From Myotis daubentonii (Eukaryota; Chordata; Mammalia; Chiroptera; Vespertilionidae): a stretch of DNA of 64,000 nt. The notes under the pieces are model-generated. The model was not told the origin of the DNA. It did not search any database and saw only the letters and a list, made by a program, of their open reading frames with translations. Location of the stretch: positions 58,624,093 to 58,688,092 of the forward strand of contig NC_081849.1 of the NCBI RefSeq assembly GCF_963259705.1, read 5' to 3'. This document shows positions 21,866 through 32,469 of the stretch, piece after piece. The stretch's first letter is position 1, and the number at the start of each line of letters is the position of its first letter. Made by a program: the position numbers and the translations under genes.

Positions 21866-23645
21866 GGCAAGTACATGATGCCTACCTCCTAAGCCTTGAT
21901 GCTTTAGGAAAATAAACATTTTCTGATTATATTGTTTTTCAAAAGTTATAGATATGATTGGGAATTTTTTAAAATTTGCTTGCCAATAAAGATCTAGATT
22001 CTTCCTAGAGATGAAGTTTCAAACCTCAGCGAAACAGAGTATTCCTAATTCTCCCAAGTTTGGTGACGTTCTTTTGATGATAGTGAGTGAGTATTTGTGT
22101 GGGTGTATGGGTAGGAGAATCCACTTTTGAGACACTTGGAGGTCATACTCAGATAATTACTCATTTGCCAGAAACCATAAATTTGTCCTTGGCTGTAATC
22201 TAATCTTCACTAAATTGATGTTTTTTCCCTCCTAAAATGGCTATTACATTATTAAAATTAGTGAATATGTGAGATACGTTGCCTGTAAATAGAACAGGTA
22301 ATTTTAATATTTTGCTATAATCCCCCTCAGTATGAGTCTGCAATGCCAACTGATGGGTTGCAAAGATGTTTTCAGAAAAACCTAAGAGAAACCATGAACA
22401 TCTGTTTTCTATTTTATATTTCTATACCTGAAAAAAAACCAACACCTAAAAATATGATTTCCCTTTCTTTTTCTCCCCCTTTACTAAAAATAATTCATCT
22501 TGGTTTTTTACTCTATAATACATGCCAAAAGTCAGCCCAGAGTGAATTTTTATAGCCAACTTAGATCCCCAAAATAGAAACTGCTGACAGTTCCTTAAAT
22601 ACAGTAACAGTGGCAGGTGCCTTGGTAATAAATTCACAAGCTTCGAATTCACAAAACAATAAAGTTATGCAAATTGGAACATGTAGGAAGAATAATCGGA
22701 AACAAATAGCAGAGCAGTACGTTTAGCACTGAGGCATCCTGGTTTTACTAACAGAAGGCAAATACCCTGAGGAGAATCTGGGAAATTTAAGATCACGCGG
22801 GGAGATGCAGACATAATATATGAACACGCTTCATATTAAATGAGCACGGGTCAGTCAGGCTGACCAATTAACAACCGATTTCTGTGTTACCACAACCATA
22901 GACGGAGATGAGAAACCGATCACAAGGTTCTGCATTTCAGACATATGTAACAGAAGGTGAGTGGGAAATAAAGAGACCTAACTCGATTGAAGTTATCAGA
23001 GTTGCTTTGTTTTAATTGTTCTTTCAGCATCATTCCCTTCAGTCATATGCAGGTCAGTGGTTTAATTTTAGTCAAACAATCAAACATGTAATACATTTTT
23101 AATTCCATTTATTGTAAATGCCCCTGCTGAATCATCTTTCACTTTTAAACTCTGATATTACTGGTGTAATGGAAAGTTGTTCAGTTAACTTACTTTTAGG
23201 CAATACAAGGTTTCATTAAAACTTAAAATAGCTCTCATAATCATAGACAAAAATGGAACTGAGTAATGCAGTGCTACTTTTTGTTAGGTGTGTGGTAAAA
23301 TGCAACTTTTGAACCTATGGCTTGCAGGATGTAACAGAAATGTTTAACTTTTCTTCTTTTGGTTTCTATCACCTTTAAGTAACTCCCCCCAAAGCAATAT
23401 GGCTGTTGGGTGCATAAGACAAATGTATTGGAATAACGATTATTTTTAAGTAGAATAAATTAATCATCCCTCTTGAGGCAAAGACATAGTGGGCTACTAG
23501 AAATTTCTTGGAGACAGGAACCATGACTGCCCCTTTTCATGTTATATTGCATTACCTAGCCCCATCGTCTGACTCTTGATACATTAAATGTTTTTTAAAT
23601 ATTTACATTTTATTGGATCTATTTTAGAAGTGATATTACAGTTTT
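19391..23645. other. AT-rich unique sequence, low repeat content
   Basis: More than 4 kb without a recognised SINE, hAT or L1 end, and no exon-like segment. It contains the (GT)n tract at 21817-21862 and a run of G at 20981-20989. Short open frames show no coding bias. Confidence 0.45.
21817..21862. repeat. (GT)n microsatellite
   Basis: 23 uninterrupted GT units. Confidence 0.95.
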
Positions 23646-23649
23646 TGTT

Positions 23650-24015
23650 TTTTCTTTTTTTTATTTTGTTGAGAGTATTACAGATGTCCCCCATTTTTCT
23701 CCCATTGCCTCCCTCCTCCCGGATCCCTCCCCCCCGCCAGGCCTTTACCACCTGATTAGCTGTGTCCATGGGCTATGCGTATATGCATATACATTCTTTG
23801 GTTAATATCTTCCCGCCCACCCACCCCACACCCCATCCCTCTGAGATACCTGTCTGTTCCATGTTTCCATGTCTCTGGTTCTATTTTATTCCTCAGTTTA
23901 TTTTGTTAATTAGATTCCACATATAAGTGAGATAATGTGATTTTGTATTTCTCTTATTGGCTTATTTCACTTAGCATAATAATCTTCAGTCCCTCCATGC
24001 TATTTCAAAGTGTAA
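23650..24015 (-). mobile_element. Truncated L1 3' region (antisense)
   Basis: Plus strand: TTGTTGAGAGTATTACAGAT, a C-rich 3' UTR, 'tgagatacctgtctgttcca', 'gattccacatataagtgaga' and 'cttatttcacttagcataat'. The last two reverse-complement the end of L1 ORF2 (CTCACTTATATGTGGAATC). The extreme 3' sequence is shared with the fragment at 45971. Confidence 0.85.
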
Positions 24016-24505
24016 TAGATCCTCTCCCCCCCTCCCTTGATATTACCTGGAATAAAGAAAAATATCACTTGCAAATATATGTTCACAAAAATTGAGTTCA
24101 AAGGCATGGTGGGGACCATCTGTGCAGAGCCTCTCAGGAAAGGCAGGTCTGGAGAAACATCTAGTGTTAAATAGACACTGAGGTCCCAGAGCCAGGTCTG
24201 CAACACACATACTAGACTTGGTCAGGCTCAGGCTACCTACCTGGGACCACAGTTGCCAGCATTCAACAGTTTGTCTAAAAACAGTGCCTTTTTTGTTTCT
24301 AATTAAATTTATTTCTAAGAGAAGAAGATACTATTTTTTTCTGATTGTTTCCTCACTTAACATTTTCAAATGAACAACCGAACTATTCCAGTGAAAACAA
24401 GGTTGAACAGTAAATATAATGTGTTGTGACCAGAATTCCCCTACAAGACTTCCTCATCCCACCTCAAAGATTTTTCTTTCAGAAGTCTGCATTGTATAGT
24501 TGTGC

Positions 24506-24506
<1 letters not shown>

Positions 24507-24540
<34 letters not shown>
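24507..24540. repeat. (GT)n microsatellite
   Basis: 17 GT units, giving the Cys/Val-repeat frames seen in translation. Confidence 0.95.
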
Positions 24541-24541
<1 letters not shown>

Positions 24542-24714
24542 TTGTGATTTTTCTAAAAATCCCCTTCCTAGTCACTTAAACTTGATTGTTGCTTCTCTTC
24601 TAGCATATAATCTTTCTAATCAAATTAATGAATAATACTTTAAATTTTAGTGAGTGCATTGCATAATTAAACCAGGATAAAAAAGGGAGCACATTGGAAG
24701 AGGACTATGGCGGC

Positions 24715-24835
24715 AGAATCCAACACAATTGCTCTGCCGCTGGCTACTCTGCACTAGATGTGAGACTGTAAGTAAATCATTGAGCCTCTGTTGATTTCAA
24801 TTAATGCATCTGTGAAATAGTTTTTAAAAATTCAA
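24715..24835 (-). repeat. MIR relic (antisense)
   Basis: 'gtgagactgtaagtaaatca', 'ttgagcctctgttgatttca' and 'aatgcatctgtgaaatag' match antisense MIR order. Confidence 0.55.
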
Positions 24836-25439
24836 GATGGTGATTAAGTGTTTGAAAAACACCACTTCTCATTTTAACCTGGCTTTTTGTGCTGAAGCTA
24901 AAGGAAGTTCCCTCTTTTCATGTACAATAGACATGGGCTAATAGTTTGTTAGGGCCAGAGGGAACAGCATGCACCTTCTAACAATGAGAAAATAGAGACC
25001 TGGTTTCATTTCATAAGTGGAGGATGCTTTGACAAAACATCCATTGTGAGAAGATAAACTTACACAACGATCCTGACTCAAAGTATTTACTGTAGAGAGT
25101 GAAGTCTATTTATCGTGCCACATTGAGTTGCTTATGTTGTTAGATATTAAGTTATGTGCCCAACAATACTATGTATAATATGTATGTATACCATATTCTC
25201 CAAATTAAATGTAATAAAACCAGATATTACTATCAAAAAACTACAATACAAAGTAAATAACTTATTGGAAGAAATAAGCCATTAAAAACTAATGGGTCAG
25301 AGGCAACTAAAACTTCAAGTAGGAGTCATTTAGAAAGTAAATGGGGGGAAAAACCTGAAATGCAGCAGATTGTCCTCACAAATACATACTATTAAACAAT
25401 TTCACAAAGTAAAACACAGAATACTTTAGGAATTAAAAA

Positions 25440-26420
25440 AAAATATATGTAACTTATACCTAACCATATAAGGGGAATTGAATGAGATAAAATGAATGAA
25501 TGAAACAATAAAAAGCAAAGTGTCCAAGAGCTGATTCTTAGAAGTAATAATGTAAAATCTTTTGGATATATAACTAAGAAAAAATGTAATACACAATTAT
25601 TTAAAAGTGAATCAAGAAGTCGAAATGAAATATAAATTTCAATTTAAAAAAGAAAGTATAAACTGATTCTCTGTGAAACCATGTAGCAGGAAATAATTTA
25701 GTGGCTGACTATAATCTTGGAGTAAAAATTGCAATATCTGAAATGAAAGAAATTGAAAAAAAATATTTATGAATAACTCATCAAAATGTTCCACCCCTAA
25801 GCTTTTCAAATTTTTAAGAAGTAAATTAATGTTTATATGAAATTGATAAAAAGTATTCCAGTTAAAATTTTTCAAGATCACTCCATAAATCAGAATCTAA
25901 AACCTAACCGAAAATATCAAAAATATGTATCTATAGACCAGTCTCTTTTATGAATAAATACACAAAAAGTCTTAGTAAAATATAGCAAATTAAATCTAGT
26001 TATATCTTGAAAGAATAATTCACCTCAACCAGAGCAATGCCTTAGTGTCATGAATTCATTAATAGTTAATTATAGACATACGGCAAAAGAAAAATTTTAC
26101 TAGATGTGGATAAAAGCATATAAAAGTTAATACTTAGTCCTGGAAGAAAATATTAATAAACTAGAAATGAAATAATCCCAATTATGTAAGAAAATGTGTC
26201 TCAATCAACCAATATCATAGAGTGACATACCAAAGGCATTCTTGAAAGAAATCTGGCTATTTTTATATTGAATGACATATTACAGATGATTGGTAGTGAT
26301 TACTTTTTCCAACTATCAAATAGTTTTCCCAGTGTATTAATTAACGCATACATTTATTTTCATTATTTCCAAAAACTTCATTAAAATAACAATAAAAGTT
26401 GAAACTTATAGGACAGAGAG
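25440..26420 (+). mobile_element. Ancient degraded L1 ORF2 fragment (sense)
   Basis: A-rich plus strand with words in L1 ORF2 order: 'ccaagagctgattcttagaa', 'tatagaccagtctcttttat', 'aaatatagcaaattaaatct', 'aaaagcatataaaagttaat' and 'tctggctatttttatattga'. Many stops; no reverse-transcriptase function can remain. Confidence 0.65.
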
Positions 26421-26429
26421 AATAGAAGA

Positions 26430-26990
26430 GGTAATTGTGGAGGAAGGATGCTATGCATTTTCTGGAAGATGGGAAGAAGGTATGGGAGTGGTGACTAATG
26501 GAGGAAACTCAAGTTCAATGTCTACAGTGAGCCTGGCATTGAGAAAGGAGATAGTTTATTCCCCAAGACTCTAAAGGAACCAGGGACTATAGGTGAAGAT
26601 GAGACGAAGAGCTATTGAATGATCAGTTGAACGTTTATTTAAGTAGCAGTTAGATCCCCAGCTCACTCCATCTCTTTCTTACACGACCATCCTATGCTGT
26701 TAGGAGACTATCCTTCTTGCCCAGCTTACTTGGGGAAGTTGATTATTTGAAGAAATTCATCCCTAGGATTTTGAGACTCTGGGACACCAGGGATATGGGA
26801 AGCTGGGGGTGAGGAATGAGATTGATAAACAGGGGTTTAAAGTCTACATACGGAATGTGAGAAGGGTCAGCTTACTTCCCACCTGCTGGCCTGAAGGTCT
26901 GATCTTTCAGAAGAACTTTGAAAGAGCAATAAAACCTCTCAAGCAGGAAAAGGAAACAACAACAACAAAAAAACCAAACAAATAAAAAAC
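26430..26990 (+). other. Unidentified segment ending in AATAAA and A-rich tail
   Basis: It differs from its AT-rich neighbours in base composition. It ends with AATAAA at 26928-26933, followed within 15-60 bp by an A-rich stretch (26948-26990). This could be an old L1 3' UTR, a retrocopy 3' UTR or an unrecognised LTR. No coding frame identified. Confidence 0.4.
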
Positions 26991-27058
26991 AACTCAGAAG
27001 AACTATATTTAATGTAGGGAACAGAAGAAACTTGAAACAATTTTAAAAAGTCTCAGAG

Positions 27059-27495
27059 AGATAAGAAATCACACCTGTCTGAATGGCTATCATCAACAAA
27101 TCAACTGACAGCAAGCGTTGGGCAGGATGTGGAGACAAGGGAACCCTCCTGCACTGCGGGGGGGAATGCAGACTGGTACAGCCACTGTGGGAAGCAGTGT
27201 GCAGTTACCTCAAAGAATTAAACATGGAACTGCGTATGACCCAGTGATCCTACTTCTGGGGATGTATTAGAAGAACCCCAAAACCCTAATTGGAAAGAAT
27301 ATGTGCACCCCTATGTTCATTGCAGCATTATTTACAATAGCCGAGCTCTGGAGGCAGCCTAAGTGTTCCTCAGTTGATGAGTGGCTAGGTGTGGTGCATT
27401 TACACAATAGAATACTACTCAGCTGTGAAAAAGAAGGAAATCTTACCTTTTTTGACAACATGGATGGACCTGTCACCCCAATAAATTCAACAATT
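27059..27495 (+). mobile_element. 5'-truncated L1 with internal 3' deletion
   Basis: Reads the end of L1 ORF2 in sense: 'cacctgtctgaatggctatc', 'gcaggatgtggagacaaggg', 'acccagtgatcctacttctg', 'gttcattgcagcattattta', 'caacatggatggacc'. It then jumps directly to TGTCACCCCAATAAATTCAA, the extreme 3' terminus. The usual last ORF2 codons and most of the 3' UTR are missing. Confidence 0.88.
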
Positions 27496-27845
27496 TTTTT
27501 TAAAAGAAGGGCACTACATCAATTAAACAAGAAGAGGGGCCTAAGTTTCTTTTTATCATAAATTCTCTTCTCTGGCTTAGCTCATCACTCTTCTCTCACT
27601 CTTTCTGTTACTCTGTTTACTTAGACTCTAGATTTCTTAGTCCTACACAGTATTTGTGCCATGAGCAATCCTACATTCCTGCCTTGAGGCTTCTTCAGCG
27701 GGGAGGATGAGACTGAGAGATCCCACCTCCTGATTCCTCCTGGATTGAGGGATCCAGGAGGAAAATGTCCTCATGGACATGTTCAAGGTTAGACCAGGCC
27801 CATGATGGTCTTCGTTTTTCTTAAAAAAATATATATATATTTTTA
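27496..27845. other. Unique sequence, no gene supported
   Basis: Short stretch between the L1 3' end and the hexamer array. No recognised element. Confidence 0.4.
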
Positions 27846-27985
27846 AATTATAAATATATAAATATAAATAATATAAATATAAATTAAATATAAATATAAA
27901 TATAAATATAAATATAAATATAAATATAAATATAAATATAAATATAAATATAAATATAAATATAAATATAAATATAAATATAAAT
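27846..27985. repeat. (TATAAA)n hexanucleotide array
   Basis: More than 20 near-perfect TATAAA/TAAATA units. Reverse translations give Phe-Ile or Leu-Tyr repeats, so the open frames across it are artefacts. It abuts the 5' edge of a SINE. Confidence 0.95.
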
Positions 27986-27997
27986 ATATATATTTCC

Positions 27998-28175
27998 CCC
28001 CTGACTGGGTAGTTAGAGCATTTCCCAGTACACCAAGGTTGAGTTCCATCCCTGGTCAGGGCACATATAAGAATCAACCAATGAATGAATCAATAAGTGG
28101 AACAACAAATCAATGTTTCTCTCCCTCTCCCCCCTTCTTTTCCCTCTCTAAAAATGCAATAAATAAAAATTTTGA
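27998..28175 (+). mobile_element. Old Ves-related tRNA SINE
   Basis: Head 'ccctgactgggtagttagag', a B-box region 'gttgagttccatccctggtc', the motif 'gaatcaaccaatgaatgaat', 'caatgtttctctccctctcc' and an AATAAATAAAAATTTT tail. It is the same diverged type as the antisense copy at 3746. Confidence 0.8.
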
Positions 28176-28179
28176 AAAT

Positions 28180-29570
28180 AGGCAGTTTTTATTGCGAATG
28201 TATGTTAATTCCTTCTCTCCATTTTTAAATGAATAAAACCGGTAGAAATTTGGTTGCAATCCCAGCCATTGGGGAGAAAATGAATTATTTTTGCTAGTTT
28301 AAATCTCATGTAATAGTTCTAAAAAGCTCCTCTCTAAGTTGAGGTGGATTTAGATGAAAATGTCACAGTTGTTGTTGAGTGAAAGCTGAAATTTTATCAT
28401 GTTAATTTTAGGTTTCATAAGCCAGCAAATCTATTGCCACTATTTATTTCTCATCTTTTTCTTTTGAGGAAGCCAACTGAACGCTATGCTCTTGTGGATG
28501 TATTTCTTTTAAAAGTAGTGGTGCCATACCATGTACTGTCATTATTTTAAAACCGTGACATTCTGACAGTGTGTCAGAAAAAGTGGTGGCTGTATGAAAT
28601 TTACATGCCTAAGTTTGTAACTAAAACTAATTTTGTCAGGGAATATTTTATAATTACCAAATTAAAGAACTGTATAATTAAAGTAAAATGAGCTCTGCAT
28701 GCGCCTAGAAACATAATCTCTTAATGCTTTTGTTAGTTTTTTTCCCCCAATGACATTATTTTGGGCTATATATAACTTATTTCAGAAATAGTGACAGAAG
28801 TAAAATCATTTTCCAGAGATTTGGAGAAATCCATGAACAACTTACTGTGTTGAATTATTTTCACATTCAATTTAGTGACTTTTAAAAGAGGAACAGCACA
28901 TTGACCAACTTCAAATGCCCCTCCCTTCTCATACTTCTGTATTTTATTTATAGCAGAGGAAAACCTTTCTTCATGTCTTCCTGTCAGCTGTGCAGATAGA
29001 GGCAGCTCTACTGAAATTGGGTAAAATAATATCCAAAATACTTTTGAGCACTTTGGGTTGGTCTTTGTTAAATTAAGTTAGCTGTTTTCCTAGCTACGTT
29101 GATAGGGAGCTAAAGAGCTACTTATTTTTATAACACTCCTATATATAAAACTTTGAAAAGCCCTTTTAATGAGGAGAATTTGTTTTTGCAGATTAACTTT
29201 GTCTAAGTGTAGTGAACATTGTCTGTATTTTGGAATCGAATGTTATAATGATATGAATCTTTAGTTTCCCGAACTAGAGTTTCCCTTACATGCACCCTGG
29301 CTCACTCTTCAGCCAGCCTGGTCCTCTTATCACAGGGTAAGACTTGAGGAGTGTGAAAGTTCTTGTGTGGGCCTCATTACTATTCGGCAGGACGCTTTAT
29401 GGCCACACTGGCTAGATTTCATTATTGTGGGTGTATTTGACGGAGCCTGTTTAGAAAATAATTGGGTAGGTGCCACTATATTTAAGAAATAATGTGTATG
29501 TTTTTGAAACCATCTCTCTTTCTGAAACTTGAAGGAGATGGAAAAATACCATCTATATTTGTGAAGAAAT
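28180..29570. other. AT-rich unique sequence
   Basis: No recognised transposon, exon or CpG cluster in about 1.4 kb. Confidence 0.45.
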
Positions 29571-29574
29571 TATA

Positions 29575-29740
29575 TAGCTGTGAATGATGGATAAATCAAC
29601 TCATGTCTCTAGACTTCAGTTTTCTCACCAATAAAAAAAGATGTTGCTACCTTCTCTAGTAAACTTATGGTTTTTGAATTAGATCATAATGTAATGCATA
29701 CGAAAATGCTTTGAGAAGTGTAAATCACTATGCACGTATA
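29575..29740 (-). repeat. MIR relic (antisense)
   Basis: 'ctagacttcagttttctcac', 'gttgctaccttctctagtaa' and 'aaaatgctttgagaagtg' match the antisense MIR end. Confidence 0.5.
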
Positions 29741-30230
29741 AGGGGTTATTATTTTCCATTGCTGTTTTGTTTTCTAGAACTACAATAGAGCTAAGTGCCT
29801 TTATTTTATTCTGCTAAACAAGAAGGGAAATAGAAGTATATTGTATTTAAGGTATTTCAGATCTAAGAAATTAGAAATAGAATGTGGACAGGCCTGTGGC
29901 TAGATAGGCATTTTTTGCATATAAGCATTTGAATATGCAAAAGCAACTTACTATGTTGGCAAGTAGAAGTAGGTGGTAGAGTGCCACACTGTTCATAGAA
30001 AGATATAAACACATTAAAAGGGATGATAATGTTGTGATCATAAAAACAATTAAAAAGATAGAAGCTCCACGGAGGCAAAGGTTTTTATTTCCCTTAATGT
30101 TTTCTGAACCAAGAATTAGGCTCAGTTCTGAACCAAGAATAATGCAATAAATATTAGGCACTTAATAAATATTTGATGATATGACTTAATAAATAGCATT
30201 TAATGTAGATACATTTAAAATTTGCACCTG
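29741..30230. other. AT-rich unique sequence
   Basis: Nothing recognisable apart from an imperfect internal repeat of 'ctgaaccaagaat' at 30105-30140. Confidence 0.4.
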
Positions 30231-30234
30231 TTTC

Positions 30235-31290
30235 CCTGTAGCTCATCAATAATTTAGAATTTTTCTGCTTCTCTTGAGATAATCATGTGCTTTTTGTCAT
30301 TTATTCTATTAATATGGTATCTTTCATTAATTGATTTTCAGATGGTAAATCAATCTTGCATTACTGGTATAAATCTGCATTATATAATACTTTTAATATA
30401 TTGATGGATAGTGTGTGAGGAAAATTGGCCTGCAATTTCCCTTCTTGTGATGTGTCAGATTTGGTATCCGTAATGCTGGTCTTATGTAATGCTTTGGAAG
30501 GAGTCACTTGCCTTCACTTTTCTGGAAAGGTCTGCATAGAGTTGGCATTATTTTTTCCTTAATTATTTGGCACAATTCAACAGTAAACTCCACCTGTTCC
30601 TGGAGCTTTCTTTGTGGGGAGATTTTTAATTATAGATGCAAATTCCTTAATCGATATAGTACCATTCACAATACCCATTTCTTCTTGAATTTGGTAGCTT
30701 GTATTTTTCAAGGGATTTGTCAATTTCACCTACATTTTCAGATGTATAGGCATTAAGTGGTTGATAATATTTTGTCATTACACTTTGAATACTGTAGAAT
30801 CTGTAGTGATGTCATGTATTTTATTCCTGATGTTGGTTATCAGTAGTCTTCTCTCTGTTTTTTTCTATGATCAGTTTTACTGAAAGTTTACCAGTACTCC
30901 AGATCTTACTAAACAATCAACTTCTGATTTCATTGATTTTCTCTATTATCTTTCTGTTTTCCATTTCATTGGTTTCCATTCTGATCTTCATTATTGCCTC
31001 TCTTCTGCTTGCTTTGGGTTTCATTTGCTCCTCTTACTTTAGTTTCATAATATGGAAGTTGAGGTAATTGATTTGAGACCTTCCTTCTTTCCTAATGTAT
31101 GTAATTAGTACTATCCAACTTCCCTTAAATATTCATGCTGCCTTAGCTACATCCCACAGATTTTGACATGTTTTCATTTTCATTCTGTTTAGAATATATT
31201 TTTATTAAAGTGTATAATGTGATGATTTGACATACATTGTGAATGTGTGAATGGATTCCCCCCATTTCCTCAAAAAAGTTATTCCCATTT
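30235..31290 (-). mobile_element. Ancient L1 ORF2 fragment (antisense)
   Basis: The plus strand carries reverse-complement L1 ORF2 words: 'gtaaatcaatcttgcattac', 'gtttggtatc'-like 'gatttggtatccgtaatgct', 'ccacctgttcctggagcttt', 'tttgtcaatttcacctacat', 'ctgatttcattgattttctc' and 'gctacatcccacagattttg'. A 3' UTR-like piece 'gtgatgatttgacatacatt' follows at 31218. It is diverged and stop-ridden. Confidence 0.8.
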
Positions 31291-31815
31291 CAGTAAATTT
31301 ATCTTTATATATGTATTTATATCCACCAAAGCGAATAATACTATTTTTTTAATCAAAAGTAGGAACAGATGATATTTATCACTAAAGTAATAGTCTCATG
31401 TAATCTAGAACTAGTTCTAGAATACTTCATTTTTTTCAGTAACTGAACTCTTGCATGTCCTGACCAAATTATATCTTTTTTTTCCACTAGAATTTTTTCT
31501 GTAATGGGCAATTTAATAGGAAGATTCTTATTGAGTAATTACTTGGGTGAAGAGAATGGTATATTTGACAGAAAATGTTCAGTTTCTTACAGAATTTTGT
31601 CATTAATATAATGTCCAAAATCAGGACATTTCTGATTATAAGTGAAAACTAGAAACGTTTTTTAAAAATTATCATTTTCCTTTGGCAAATTCATGATTAG
31701 TATCTTGTATCCAGTAGGTGAAAATGACTGTTAGTATATCATAGTAGAGGGATCACTTATTGATTTTCTACCAGGTGGTAGGAACTAGGTTAGGCACTTT
31801 ACATTTATTGTCTTA

Positions 31816-32303
31816 CTAGTGTCCCAGTGCACGGATTTGTGCACATAGAAAAGAAATTATTTAGTCCCTCCAGTGCAGGAACTAATGCAGGCAGTCCCAG
31901 GTAGTGGCAGGTGGGGGTGGGGGGGCTGGGTGAGATGGGCCGGACACGCCCTGAAGCCAACCTCCCATGGTCCCTCCCAGGCCAGCTGCAACTGGGCTGG
32001 CGCTAAAGCTCAAAGGGCGTCTGTGAAGTGAGCGGAGTCCCTCCAGCAGGTGGGGTCCCTCAGCCTGGCCTGTGGGGATCGAGCCTAAACTGGCTCTCCA
32101 ACATCCCTCGAGGGGTCTGGAGTGCAAGAGGAATCACGAGGAATCGGGCTCCCTCCTGGTTCTGGGGTGAATCACCCAAGAACCACCTCTGCCAAGTGAC
32201 CGCAGCTCAGCAGTTCCTACATTGAGTGTCTGCCCCCTGGTGATCAGTGAGCATCATAACTACTGGCCAGTCGGACAGTAGCTTAGCCTTTTATATATAT
32301 AGA
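31816..32303 (-). mobile_element. Nonautonomous HeliBat-type Helitron
   Basis: On the minus strand it begins TCTATATATATAAAAGGCTAA and ends with a GTGCAC-AAATCC-GTGCAC hairpin, 'tgggaca' and CTAG. These are the Helitron 5' TC and 3' hairpin plus CTRR hallmarks, in the HeliBat version. Host bases are A then T with no target duplication, as in rolling-circle insertion into AT. At 488 bp it has no Rep/helicase. The interior is GC-rich, with 'ctcgagggatgttggagagc' and 'caggctgagggaccccacct', shared with bat Helitron families as I remember them. Confidence 0.9.
32230..32243 (-). promoter_or_regulatory. CTCF-core-like motif inside the HeliBat
   Basis: Minus strand reads TCACCAGGGGGCAG, matching 13 of 14 positions of CCASYAGRKGGCRS. 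Occupancy cannot be judged from sequence. Confidence 0.5.
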
Positions 32304-32469
32304 TTGACTCTTCCCAACAAGCCTATGATATATTATATCCCCATCTGACAGATAAAGAAATTGAGGCTTTGAGGTTAAGGATATTGGCCATGTAGCAAAG
32401 AATTCTTATGTAGTCTTCTGGTTTTAAGCCAGATGGTGATACTGATTCTTTCAGGATATCTGTGTTTAC

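Larger units (their letters stand above)
31745..32460 (+). repeat. MIR relic split by a HeliBat
   Basis: The left half is 'aggttaggcactttacattt' to 'attgtctta'. The right half is 'ttgactcttcccaacaagcc', 'tatcccc', 'agataaagaaattgaggctt' and onward. The halves join as MIR (...TTTACATACATTATCTCATTTAATCCTCACAACAA...) when 31816-32303 is removed. Confidence 0.82.

Noticed and set aside
27643..28077. 144-codon minus-strand open frame with Phe-Ile repeats
   Set aside because: It is the translation of the TATAAA hexamer array plus SINE head; the parallel frame gives Leu-Tyr repeats.
31882..32127. Open frames on both strands in GC-rich DNA
   Set aside because: They lie inside the nonautonomous HeliBat, which encodes no Rep/helicase motif.
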